Assembly (NCBI RefSeq): GCF_014395225.1
Contig: NZ_CP060723.1
Span: 1,612,001 to 1,676,000, forward strand
Source of the DNA: Pedobacter roseus
Lineage (GTDB): Bacteria; Bacteroidota; Bacteroidia; Sphingobacteriales; Sphingobacteriaceae
Length of the DNA stretch: 64,000 nucleotides
Direction: 5' to 3'
The translations under genes were made by a program, and so were the position numbers. The notes under the pieces were generated by a model. That model was given only the letters and a program-made list of their open reading frames with translations. It was not told the DNA's origin and ran no database searches. Within the stretch, counting starts at the first letter, position 1; each line of letters opens with the position of its first letter. Positions 27,201 through 34,767 of this stretch are shown piece by piece.

Positions 27201-29148
27201 TACACGCGAAAACCTGCGTCAGCTTAACGCTGATCTGGAGTTGAAGGTAAAAGAACGTACCATGAAACTTTCCGAAAGTGAAGAACGTTTCAACCTCGTA
27301 TCGCATGCCACAAATGATACCATTTGGGACTGGAACTTAGCGCATAACACCATGTGGCGAAGCGACAATTTTACCAGCATGTTTGGTTATGAAAAAGATT
27401 TGGAAACCCAAAATATTGCCTTTTGGTTTGATAAAATCCATCCGGATGACCGCGAACGGGTAAAAACCAGTGTTTACGATGCCATTAACCACAACGAAAC
27501 GCAATGGTCTGCACAGTACCGTTTAGAAAAAGCCGACGGCACTTATGCTACATTGCTTGATCGTGGAAGTATTTTATTGGATGACCTGCAAACGCCTTAC
27601 CGAATGGTAGGCTCTATTGTGGATATTTCGAAACTGGTTGATACCGAGGTGAAACTAAACTCCACTGAGCGTAAATTCAGAAAGATTTTCGAATCCAATG
27701 TCATCGGGATTTTGTTTAGCAATACCGAAACCGGAAGGATAGATGATGCCAATGATATTTTCTTGAAATTATTGGGCTACACACGGTCTGATTTCGAAAA
27801 TGGAAATATTGATTGGATGCAGATTACCCCTGAAGCTTTTATGCCGATCAGTAAAATATCCGCTAAATTATTAAAAGAAGAAGGCTTTTGTCCGCCTTTC
27901 GAAAAACAATACCTTAATAAAGATGGGGTTCCTGTAGATGTTTTAGTTGGTTCTGCACTGCTCGATGAGGAAGTACCAAACGGTGCCGTAACTTATGTGA
28001 TTGACATCAGTAAACAAAAACATACCGAGAAAAAACGTATTGAGCTTCAAAAACTCATAAAAAAACAACAGGACGAGTTTTATAGCATTTTTAAAAACGC
28101 ACCTGCATTAATCACCATTCGCAGGGGTAAAGGGCTTAAATACGAATTTGTGAACGAAGCCTTTAAAACATTTGATGGCGGGAACGATTATATCGGTCAC
28201 TCCAGGATAGGCAATGGTTCTAAATTCGAATCGTCCGAACTATTGGACATTGAAAAGCGTGTGTTGCAAACTGGCGAAACTTATGTGGCCAATGCTTACC
28301 GTATCGATCAGGTAAATAAAACTACTGGTAAATCGGTTGAAAAATGGTTCGATATTATATTAAATCCGGTATTTTCTGATCAGGGCCTGATTGATGGCAT
28401 TGCTTTCTTTGGTTTTGAAGTAACCGATTTAATGAAAGCGCAACAGGCAACAAAAGAGTTGATGCACCGTAAAGATGAGTTTATGAGTATTGCCAGTCAC
28501 GAACTCAAAACCCCTATTACCAGTATCAAAGGCTTTTTACAATTTGCCTTAAGAATGGCTGAACAGCAGAAATTCGAAAAGATTTATGAATTTGTAGATA
28601 AGGCGAACCGTCAAATCGGAAAACTGACCGCATTGGTGGAAGATTTACTGGACGTAACCAAAATACAGGCTGGTAAAATGACTTTTAATTTCTCTGATTT
28701 TAATATAGCCGGGGTAATTGAAGATGCCATTGATGGCCTGCAGGAGAGTATGCACGGACATGATATTGTACAGGAAATTACCGATGTGGAGGTACACGCA
28801 GATCGTAACCGTATTGAACAGGTGCTGAGTAATTTTATCTCCAATGCCATTAAATATTCACCAGGTGCTGACAAGATTGTAGTGCGGGCAAAAACCGAGC
28901 AGGATTACCTGCTAGTTTCCGTTCAGGATTACGGTATTGGCATTCCTAAAGATAAATCGCAGTTTGTGTTCGATCGGTTTTTCAGGGTGGAAGCTTCATC
29001 GCACAGTTTTTCTGGCTTAGGCCTTGGCTTATATATCTCTGCAGAAATTGTTGAAAGACATGGTGGCGAAATCGGCGTTAACAGTAAAGAAGGGGAAGGT
29101 TCTGAATTCTGGTTTAAAATTCCATTGAAGGAAAATAGTTTGAAATAA
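24298..29148 (+). CDS. CheB-CheR-PAS-histidine kinase fusion protein
   Basis: I choose the ATG at 24298 (1616 residues), 4 bp after the phytochrome stop; a TTG 12 codons upstream lies inside that gene. Order of domains: CheB methylesterase about 20-200 (triad Ser28 in GASAGG, His55 in IQHL, Asp147 in GTGTDGT); CheR methyltransferase about 215-490 (WICACSTGEEAYS for SAM, CRNMLIY); a long coiled coil about 648-740 built of repeated NEELQS units; about five PAS domains (about 742-1375); HisKA with phospho-accepting His1401 (SHELKTP); HATPase with NAIKYS, DYGIGIP and GLGLGLYIS. No receiver domain is fused and no response regulator is adjacent. Coupled to the phytochrome, it looks like the output of a light-sensing pathway. 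Confidence 0.92.
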   Translation: MEKKQEKEKQDLVLNKRYDKYIVAIGASAGGLEAIHEFFDHMPANSSFSFVVIQHLSSDYKSLLVELVGKHTHMKVFEAANDMAIQQDCVYIIPNNKLMTLVKGRLRLADKSQVKAPNTAIDHFLYTLAKDKKEKAIAIILSGTGTDGTKGIQSIKENGGMVIVQDPASAKFDGMPNSAIASGNADHVMVPSRMQEELFSYVNEEPVKVLENGKVNEELLDEIFKLVHNSSGNDFNLYKTPTIIRRIGRRMNERGIKKLDRYVAFLRGNEHEVKILAQDFLIGVTKFFRDEQAFKQLSEYALQDIVSRKEDGDVIKIWICACSTGEEAYSVAAMVNDCVDRSGKKIEIKIFASDIDEKSIEIASKGQYPLSVKKEIPAGLFKKYFVQDGKFISVTASLRKQVVFAKHDVIKSPPFIKNDLVTCRNMLIYVNNILQEKILSIFHFSLLPNGYLFLGSSETASSMKAGLTEISGKSKIYQKTGKINYSTYNTYNTGSRTALGQERKKGSNTDIIQSPLEKRLADFLSTDLGYVAVFIDKGYIMQDAVGDYRQYLSLPEQSIELNILKMVPREVSVVLNTGLRKAWKENKKVALKKIRFKDNVFVNISVVPSDPANTNGFTMVVFAEHVLEIVAGKDELALPGFHDATQSEYVFELEAELNETRSNLQMAVEEMETTNEELQSSNEELLSANEELQSSNEELQSLNEELHTLNTEHQLKIKELIELNDDLDNYFRSTDIGQIFLDAGMIIRKFNPAAISMVNLIEADIGRSIEHISNNIKAESFTGDIRKVLLNGQIIEKEVQLKNSTRCLMRIMPYLRKDKRVDGVVISFVDISKITELNNIISGVFNASLNGILAFRAVRDAKHFIVDFECSTFNDSALSILNKNKGELTGARLVKMIPELAVSNLFNKYVGVVENGKVLETELQLSKEQWCQLIAVKMSDGFVATITDISQQKLAEQKLKKNYNELLGTRENLRQLNADLELKVKERTMKLSESEERFNLVSHATNDTIWDWNLAHNTMWRSDNFTSMFGYEKDLETQNIAFWFDKIHPDDRERVKTSVYDAINHNETQWSAQYRLEKADGTYATLLDRGSILLDDLQTPYRMVGSIVDISKLVDTEVKLNSTERKFRKIFESNVIGILFSNTETGRIDDANDIFLKLLGYTRSDFENGNIDWMQITPEAFMPISKISAKLLKEEGFCPPFEKQYLNKDGVPVDVLVGSALLDEEVPNGAVTYVIDISKQKHTEKKRIELQKLIKKQQDEFYSIFKNAPALITIRRGKGLKYEFVNEAFKTFDGGNDYIGHSRIGNGSKFESSELLDIEKRVLQTGETYVANAYRIDQVNKTTGKSVEKWFDIILNPVFSDQGLIDGIAFFGFEVTDLMKAQQATKELMHRKDEFMSIASHELKTPITSIKGFLQFALRMAEQQKFEKIYEFVDKANRQIGKLTALVEDLLDVTKIQAGKMTFNFSDFNIAGVIEDAIDGLQESMHGHDIVQEITDVEVHADRNRIEQVLSNFISNAIKYSPGADKIVVRAKTEQDYLLVSVQDYGIGIPKDKSQFVFDRFFRVEASSHSFSGLGLGLYISAEIVERHGGEIGVNSKEGEGSEFWFKIPLKENSLK

Positions 29149-29423
29149 CCAGTTGTTATTATTGATTTTAACCTCTTATTGAGATTTTTATTGTATGATA
29201 ATCAAGATAAAGCAAACAAAATGTGCTTTGTTGATGTCTTTATAATTCCTCTAACACGGGAGTAATTTGAAATGGGGTAAACATGGATGTGGATACCCCT
29301 TTTCTGTTTTAATAACATGTTAGTTTAAAACTTGTTTAGTTCATTTTGTTCAGTGTTACTCAAATACTCCTTCAGGTTGTGTAATTAATCCCAACTATTT
29401 GAGCATCGTGGTGTTGCTTTAAT

Positions 29424-29525
29424 ATGGATGATAGGGCAAATTTAATTTTAGGTATTGTTTTTCTGTTGGCAGGAATATTTGTTTTCTATATTATTTTTAG
29501 GCCCGATCGGGAAAAGAGAAGATAA
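29424..29525 (+). CDS. Possible 33-aa single-span membrane peptide
   Basis: An ATG frame coding for a short acidic N-terminus (MDDRAN), one clear hydrophobic span of about 19 residues (LILGIVFLLAGIFVFYIIF) and a strongly basic C-terminus (RPDREKRR), then TAA. The positive-inside layout is what real small membrane proteins show. No homologue is recognised and the length allows chance, so confidence is low. Confidence 0.35.
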   Translation: MDDRANLILGIVFLLAGIFVFYIIFRPDREKRR

Positions 29526-29677
29526 AGGTTAATCAGACTTCTTCCATTTTTTACCTCAAAGGCTCGAAGAGAAGGCGCTGAGATCGCAGCTTTATTTTAC
29601 ACCTCAAATTTCAGGTATTCGAATCCTAATTTTTTGATTAATTTATTCATCATTAAGGAATTAAGGTAGATAAGAAA

Positions 29678-29723
29678 ACTTTGAAAATCTTCCGGGTATT
29701 GAGCAAAAAAAGATTGTCAAAGT
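29678..29723. repeat. REP-like hairpin, TTTGACAATCTT family
   Basis: Left arm 29678-29691 (ACTTTGAAAATCTT) pairs with right arm 29710-29723 (AAGATTGTCAAAGT), with one mismatch. Same family as 17438-17486 and 38732-38958. Confidence 0.65.
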
Positions 29724-29820
29724 CATTTGTCTGATTTGTGCATATTGATTATTAACTTTCATCACCCCTTTCCATCTTACATCTTCCATTACTTTACGTA
29801 TTCTTGTAAAAAAAGAATCC

Positions 29821-30108
29821 ATGGAAAAACCAATCATAAACATCACTTATTGCCCCAAATGTGGCTGGTTGTTGCGTTCGGCATATATGGCGCAGGAAAT
29901 TTTAACAACTTTTGTAGATGAATTAAAAGGCGTGACTTTATTGCCAAGTGAAACCTCGGGTGTGTTTACAATAACCGTGAATGAAAAATTGATTTTCGAC
30001 AGGAAACAGATGCAGCGCTTTCCGGAGATTAAAGAATTAAAACAGCTTATCCGTGATGAAGTGAATCCATGTATGAACCTTGGCCATTCTGATGTTAAAC
30101 AAGGGTAA
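29821..30108 (+). CDS. SelT/SelW/SelH-family thioredoxin-like protein
   Basis: 95 residues. The redox motif CPKCGW (residues 11-16) sits after the first beta strand (INITYCPKCGWLLRSAYMAQEIL), and IFDRKQMQRFPEIKELKQLIRDEV closes the fold, as in the Rdx/SelW family. The position occupied by selenocysteine in some relatives is Cys here. A thiol-redox role in the cytosol is likely but the partner is unknown. Stand-alone gene with ATG start. Confidence 0.88.
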   Translation: MEKPIINITYCPKCGWLLRSAYMAQEILTTFVDELKGVTLLPSETSGVFTITVNEKLIFDRKQMQRFPEIKELKQLIRDEVNPCMNLGHSDVKQG

Positions 30109-30187
30109 TCTAAGGTTACTAATCTAAAGTCAAAAAACTGCTGGATTTTTTTTTGGAAATGGAAGTTCAGTTTTTTATAGGGGTTTT

Positions 30188-30380
30188 CAGCCCCGCTCTT
30201 TGCTAAATTCCAATGAAAAATCGGAATACCGCTTTCTATCGGGTTTATAGATCATGGATAGTTGCACAATGGCGGCCAACTAAACCTGACCTTAGCGAGA
30301 TGCCGATTTTTCAGCGGCAGAAGCGGTGGCAGGACTGCACTAAGCCAAATGCTGCTACAACTGCTTTCCAAACTAAAATT
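30188..30380. repeat. Dispersed structured repeat, copy A
   Basis: About 190 bp closely related to 63035-63260. Both start CCCGC, contain a stem closed by ATCGGGTTTA or CCGGGTTTA against TAAACC, share CTTAGCGAGATGCCGAT, then a CCGAT..TCGGC-type hairpin, GGCAGAAGCGG and TGCTTTCCAAA. A shorter relative lies at 53960-54060. The frame at 30213-30416 comes from this repeat and is not a gene. It could be a non-autonomous mobile element or a structured RNA. Confidence 0.6.
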
Positions 30381-30421
30381 GATAGGTATTTTAGTGGTTT
30401 TAGTAATAAATTGTGAAATTT

Positions 30422-30454
30422 AAACCCCGCAGGTTTTTAAAATCTGCGGGGTTT
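30422..30454 (-). terminator. Strong bidirectional terminator
   Basis: A perfect 11-bp stem (30422-30432 with 30444-30454, arm AAACCCCGCAG). It lies 29 bp past the stop of the minus-strand OmpA lipoprotein gene. Confidence 0.75.
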
Positions 30455-30482
30455 AAATAGTCTTATTAATTATTCTTTATCC

Positions 30483-31010
30483 TTACTTCTGAACCTTAAT
30501 TTCAGTTCTACGGTTCAGGATTCTGCCTTCTTCAGTCGTATTTGCACTGATTGGATCTTTATCACCATGACCCACAATGGTAAAGTTTTCGCTTTTTAAA
30601 CCCGCATTAACAAAATAAGATTTTACAGCATTTGCGCGGTCGATAGATAGCGACATGTTATGCTCAGGGGTACCCTCTGCAGATGAATAACCGTTAAGTA
30701 CAAATTTGGTATCAGGCGATTTTTTCATTTCCATTACTGCTTTATCCAAAATTGGGAATGAAGAAGTTTTAAGCACAAATGAGTTAAATTCGAACTGGAT
30801 GTTATCTAAATTAAAATTTGGTTTTTCAATTGGTTCTGGTTTTTCTGGTTCTGGCTCAGGTGCTGGTTTTTTCTCTTCAACAGGTGGCTTTGGTTTTTCA
30901 ACAGGAGCCGGAGCTGGTTTTGCCACCAGTTTTTTGGTTTTACAAGAATACATGGTAAGCGTACCCAAAGCAATAAGCGTAGTAAATAGGAGATTTTTGG
31001 TAATGTTCAT
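30483..31010 (-). CDS. OmpA-family lipoprotein
   Basis: 175 residues. Lipoprotein signal with Cys23 (TLTMYSC), then a Pro/Glu/Lys linker (about 34-64) able to reach through the periplasm. The OmpA C-terminal peptidoglycan-binding domain follows (about 66-175), with IQFEFNSFVL, FVLNGYSSAEG, SIDRANAVKSYFV and ILNRRTEI. It anchors the outer membrane to the cell wall. ATG at 31010; monocistronic, followed by a strong terminator. Confidence 0.9.
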   Translation of the reverse strand: MNITKNLLFTTLIALGTLTMYSCKTKKLVAKPAPAPVEKPKPPVEEKKPAPEPEPEKPEPIEKPNFNLDNIQFEFNSFVLKTSSFPILDKAVMEMKKSPDTKFVLNGYSSAEGTPEHNMSLSIDRANAVKSYFVNAGLKSENFTIVGHGDKDPISANTTEEGRILNRRTEIKVQK

Positions 31011-31244
31011 GTTTTAAGATTAATTTAAGTTTATTGTGTGTTTGTTGCCCAAACATACTAATAAATGATTACACGTATAACGGTGTTTTATTTAAGAAGT
31101 TATGTTTTCTGTATTAATCATAACGATTTAGTTGTTAATTTCCGGTCGATTTTAGGGTAACTTATTTTAAATCAACACCGTTTTAATGCTATTTTCTTCA
31201 AACATATTCCGCTTAAATTTCTTTATCTATTATAAAATATAGAT

Positions 31245-32015
31245 ATGGATCGTTTCAAAAATAAAGTTGCTTTAATTACCGGAAGCAGTCAGGGAATTGG
31301 TGCTGCATGTGCCTTAAAATTAGCTAGCGAAGGCTGTAATGTTATTTTAAATGGACATAAATTTGATGAACGTGGTGAAAAACTGATTGCCCAGATCGAA
31401 AAAATGGGACAGAAAGCGGTATTTCTAGCTGCCGATTTAAGTAAGGCGAAAGAAGCCATTAAACTGGTAAACGATGCGGTGAAAGAATTTGGTCAGCTCG
31501 ATATTCTGATCAATAATGCAGGTGTAGAGAAGAAGGCCGATTTTTGGGAAGTAACTGAAGAAGATTACGACCTGGTAATGGATACCAATTTAAAAGGTGT
31601 TTTTTTCGGGATCCAGTCTTTTGTAAACTATTGCCGTAAACATAAAATAGCAGGTACGGTAATTAACATGAGCTCGGTGCATGAAGAAATTGTATTTCCA
31701 CATTTTGCAGCTTATTGTGCCAGTAAGGGTGGTTTGAGAATGCTGACGAGAAATCTGGCTACAGAATTAGCCCCTTTCAATATCAGGATCAACAATGTAG
31801 CACCAGGAGCCGTTTCTACACCTATCAATCAGGATTTATTGGAAGATAAAAAACAATTGGAAAAAGTATTACAGAACATTCCTTTAAAAAGGATGGGTAA
31901 AGTGGAAGAAGTAGCTAATGTGGTGGCTTTCCTCGCTTCAAACGAAGCTGCTTATGTTACCGGATCAACTTATTTTGTGGATGGCGGTTTAACTTATCAC
32001 TACGAAGAACAATAA
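31245..32015 (+). CDS. Glucose-1-dehydrogenase-like SDR
   Basis: 256 residues, classical SDR: TGSSQGIG (residues 13-20), ILINNAGV, the Ser in NMSSVHEE, YCASKGG (catalytic Tyr and Lys), PGAVSTPIN and the C-terminal YVTGSTYFVDGGL. The layout matches glucose 1-dehydrogenase/3-oxoacyl-ACP reductase-like enzymes. The substrate cannot be fixed. The gene ends one base before the stop of the convergent GH15 gene; a glucoamylase-type enzyme next to a possible glucose dehydrogenase is suggestive only. Confidence 0.88.
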   Translation: MDRFKNKVALITGSSQGIGAACALKLASEGCNVILNGHKFDERGEKLIAQIEKMGQKAVFLAADLSKAKEAIKLVNDAVKEFGQLDILINNAGVEKKADFWEVTEEDYDLVMDTNLKGVFFGIQSFVNYCRKHKIAGTVINMSSVHEEIVFPHFAAYCASKGGLRMLTRNLATELAPFNIRINNVAPGAVSTPINQDLLEDKKQLEKVLQNIPLKRMGKVEEVANVVAFLASNEAAYVTGSTYFVDGGLTYHYEEQ

Positions 32016-32016
32016 A

Positions 32017-33828
32017 CTATGCAGTTTCGCGACTTAGTTGTTTATTCAGTTCAACAGCTGCACTAATTAAAGCCAGATGGGTAAAAGCCTGGGGAAAATT
32101 GCCTAAATGTTCACCCTTTCTGCCTAATTCTTCACTAAACAATAAAAGATGGTTGGAATAACCGATCATCTTTTCAAAGTTTTCTACGGCACGTTCCACT
32201 TCCCCGCTTTTGGCCAGTGCTTCTATAAACCAGAACGAGCATAGGTTAAAAGTACCTTCTTCTCCATCTAATCCGTCTATTTTGGTCATGCCGTTTTTAT
32301 AGCGGTAAACCAGTACATCCAACAGCAGTTCTTCATCAATTGCTTTCATGGTAGAGAGCCATCGGGGTTCTAATGGCGAAATAAAATGTGTTAAAGGCAT
32401 CAGCAGCGCACTCGCGTCTACATGTGTAGCACCTTTATACTGTACCCAGGCCCCCAGTTTCTTATTCCAGAAATTATGGTAAATATCTTCGTAAATCTCG
32501 CTGCGGATGTTGTGCCATTCACTTTCAGGGTAGGGGAACGATCGGTTTTCGGCAATTTTAATCGCCCTGTCCAATGCTACCCAGCACATCAAACGCGTAT
32601 GTAAGAATTCCTTTTTCTCACTTCTGATTTCCCAGATTCCATGATCGGGTTTCTTCCACTGTTTAATTACGCATTCAACCTGTTTTTCAATCAATGTCCA
32701 GAATTCGTAGGTAATCGGTTTGTGCGATTTATTGTAAATATACACCGTATCAATCAGTTCGCCATATATATCGATCTGCAACTGAATCGCCGCTTCATTG
32801 CCAATTCGAACAGGTTTAGATGAATGGTAACCTTCAAACTGATCCGCTTCTGCTTCTTTTATTTTCGCATTTCCATCTATCTGGTACACCAGTTGAAGGT
32901 CTGCTTTCTGGCATAGGTTAAATATCCAGTCCATAAATGCAGTAGCTTCGTCAAAAAAGCCGAGTCTTAAAAAAGCATACATGGTAAAAGCCGCATCCCT
33001 GATCCAGGTGAAACGGTAATCCCAGTTCCTGTCCCCGCCAATGGTTTCGGGCAGTCCAAAAGTTGGTGCGGCTACTACCGAACCGAATTCTGCTGAAGTA
33101 AGGAGTTTGAGGGTGATCGCCGATCTCCTGATGATTTCATCATAACGCCCTTTGTAGGTCGTCTGGTTGATCCATTCCCGCCAATAATCAACGGTTTTGC
33201 GGTAACCGTGCGTGATATAATGTTTTAATTCAGCTGCTGATTGCTTTTCATCAATAATTTCCATGATGATATGCGCCATTCCCGATTCCTCAAGCGTAAA
33301 TTCTGCATAACCCGTATCCTTTTTGATGTGCAGGGGAACATCTGCCTTCAATTTAACCGTGATTTTTTCAGCTTTGGAAAAAAATACCAGTTCATCCTTT
33401 TCATGCTGAGCAGTATGGGTACTTTTGGTATAACCAAAACTCGGTACGCAAAAAACTTTAAAAGTAATACTGCCCCTGATGGCTTTGATCTGCCTTACAA
33501 TGGCACTTGGAAAATCTATTTCCTTTGATAAAGGCATATAATCCGTAAGCTCTGCAATGCCCTGGTCAGCGAAAAAACGAGTGAGGAGTACCGCTGTACC
33601 TGGCAAATAAAGTTGCTTGCTGGTACAGTTTTCCAATTGTGGTTCAACTGAAAAATAACCGCCCTTTTCCGAATCGAGCATGGAGGCAAAAACGGTAGGC
33701 GAATCAAATCTTGGCGCACACAAAAAATCGATTGATCCCTGCAGCGAAACCAGTGCAACGGTTTTTAAATTGCCGATAACGCCATAGTTTTCTATGGGTT
33801 GAAAAGGTCTTTTTTTGTGCTTTGCCAT
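32017..33828 (-). CDS. Glycoside hydrolase family 15 (glucoamylase/trehalase-like)
   Basis: 603 residues without signal peptide. The N-terminus (PIENYGVIGNLKTVALVSLQGSIDFLCAPRFDSPTVFASML) is the hallmark of bacterial GH15 cytosolic enzymes. An N-terminal beta domain precedes the (alpha/alpha)6 barrel from about residue 225. The barrel includes GGDRNWDYRFTWIRDAAFTMYAFLR and, near the end, DGLDGEEGTFNLCSFWFIEAL with the catalytic Glu region. It hydrolyses alpha-glucosides, possibly trehalose or maltodextrin. It ends tail-to-tail with the SDR at a 1-bp gap. Confidence 0.9.
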   Translation of the reverse strand: MAKHKKRPFQPIENYGVIGNLKTVALVSLQGSIDFLCAPRFDSPTVFASMLDSEKGGYFSVEPQLENCTSKQLYLPGTAVLLTRFFADQGIAELTDYMPLSKEIDFPSAIVRQIKAIRGSITFKVFCVPSFGYTKSTHTAQHEKDELVFFSKAEKITVKLKADVPLHIKKDTGYAEFTLEESGMAHIIMEIIDEKQSAAELKHYITHGYRKTVDYWREWINQTTYKGRYDEIIRRSAITLKLLTSAEFGSVVAAPTFGLPETIGGDRNWDYRFTWIRDAAFTMYAFLRLGFFDEATAFMDWIFNLCQKADLQLVYQIDGNAKIKEAEADQFEGYHSSKPVRIGNEAAIQLQIDIYGELIDTVYIYNKSHKPITYEFWTLIEKQVECVIKQWKKPDHGIWEIRSEKKEFLHTRLMCWVALDRAIKIAENRSFPYPESEWHNIRSEIYEDIYHNFWNKKLGAWVQYKGATHVDASALLMPLTHFISPLEPRWLSTMKAIDEELLLDVLVYRYKNGMTKIDGLDGEEGTFNLCSFWFIEALAKSGEVERAVENFEKMIGYSNHLLLFSEELGRKGEHLGNFPQAFTHLALISAAVELNKQLSRETA

Positions 33829-33908
33829 ATTTGAGGTATAAACTACCTAAGCAAAGGAATAATGCTTTGCTTTTGTTTTACCTTTTATAGCACAACCAGA
33901 AGTAAAAC

Positions 33909-34607
33909 CTAAACTTTCAGATTGGGCATCAGGTTTAAAAAGGCCTGTGCATTGGCAGCATATTTCTTTTTATCCAGTTTGAAATAAAATGCGCCTTTTT
34001 TCGAGCCTGTTCTATCTTTTTCAGCTAGTTTAATCAACAATCCCGTTGAAGTAATCTTACGGCTGAAATTCCGGGTATCAATCTTGGTATCATTTACCTC
34101 TTCAAAAAGGATATGCAATTGCGGAATGGTAAATTTTTTAGGCAACATTTCGAACAAAATGGGGTGGAGGGCTGCTTTGTACCTCAGTTTTTTCCTTGCA
34201 TCTGCAACCATTTCATTATGGTCGAAAATCAGTTTAGGCCTGTCGTTGATCAAAAACCATTCTGCCTCATAATCGTCATTTAACTGCGCTTCATATTTAT
34301 GGATATCGATCAGGGCGAAATAACCAACAGAAAGCGTACGTTCTATCGGATCGCGCTTAGGTTCGCCGTAAATTTGCAGCTGTTCCAGGTACACGCCTTC
34401 CAAACCCGTCATTTTTTTTAATACCCTGTTCGCGGCATCGTCAGGGCTTTCATCAGCACCAACAAAACCGCCCATCAAACTCCATTTATTTATTTCGGGC
34501 TCCAAACCGCGTTTTACAAGAAGAATTTTAAGGTGCTCGCCATCAAATCCAAATACGATACAATCAACAGCAACAAGGTAATGCGGCTGTCTGGAATATT
34601 CAATCAT
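33909..34607 (-). CDS. NUDIX-derived transcriptional regulator (NrtR/AraR type)
   Basis: 232 residues. Residues about 8-145 form a NUDIX fold, but the Nudix box (GFVGADESPDDAANRVLKKMTGL) has lost the catalytic REx2EE: V replaces E after R, and KM replaces EE. It is therefore probably a sugar-sensing and not a hydrolytic domain. Residues about 150-232 form a winged helix (FTIPQLHILFEEV, FSRKITSTGLL). In Bacteroidota such regulators control sugar catabolism, for example arabinose in Bacteroides. It is divergent from galT-galK-symporter across a large inverted repeat, so it is probably the local regulator of galactose use. Confidence 0.85.
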   Translation of the reverse strand: MIEYSRQPHYLVAVDCIVFGFDGEHLKILLVKRGLEPEINKWSLMGGFVGADESPDDAANRVLKKMTGLEGVYLEQLQIYGEPKRDPIERTLSVGYFALIDIHKYEAQLNDDYEAEWFLINDRPKLIFDHNEMVADARKKLRYKAALHPILFEMLPKKFTIPQLHILFEEVNDTKIDTRNFSRKITSTGLLIKLAEKDRTGSKKGAFYFKLDKKKYAANAQAFLNLMPNLKV

Positions 34608-34658
34608 TTTTTATAAGAGGTTTAAAGGCCTTAATATGTTCAATTTTTCACGAATATA

Positions 34659-34701
34659 AAAATTAATATTAATTGTCTATTTGACAATTAATATTAATTT
34701 T
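34659..34701. promoter_or_regulatory. 19-bp perfect inverted repeat, candidate operator of the gal operon
   Basis: Arms 34659-34677 (AAAATTAATATTAATTGTC) and 34683-34701 are exact inverse copies around a 5-base spacer. Each arm contains AATTAATATTAATT, itself a palindrome, so two half-operators may be present. On the plus strand TATAATTTG follows at once (34701-34709), a promoter-like box 59 bp before galT, so a bound regulator would block it. The NUDIX-type regulator is transcribed away from it. The regulator-site link is inference. Confidence 0.65.
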
Positions 34702-34767
34702 ATAATTTGGCGGTTTAGACGGGCGAAGTAAAATGACTTCCTTTTTCTAACCAATTGAAAATATAAG

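Larger units (their letters stand above)
29149..29820. other. Long spacer after the CheB-CheR kinase
   Basis: 672 bp. It holds a possible 33-codon membrane peptide (29424-29525), a REP-like hairpin (29678-29723), and a stretch near 29760-29795 related in reverse to the GGAAAATGTAAGATGGATGA repeats at 39014 and 53878. No other gene is supported. Confidence 0.5.

Noticed and set aside
30213..30416. 67-codon ORF
   Set aside because: It lies wholly inside the dispersed structured repeat (copy A) and has no family features.
34618..34701. Large palindrome as a terminator
   Set aside because: It lies between two divergent start codons, is AT-rich, and has no T-run placed for termination; an operator fits better.
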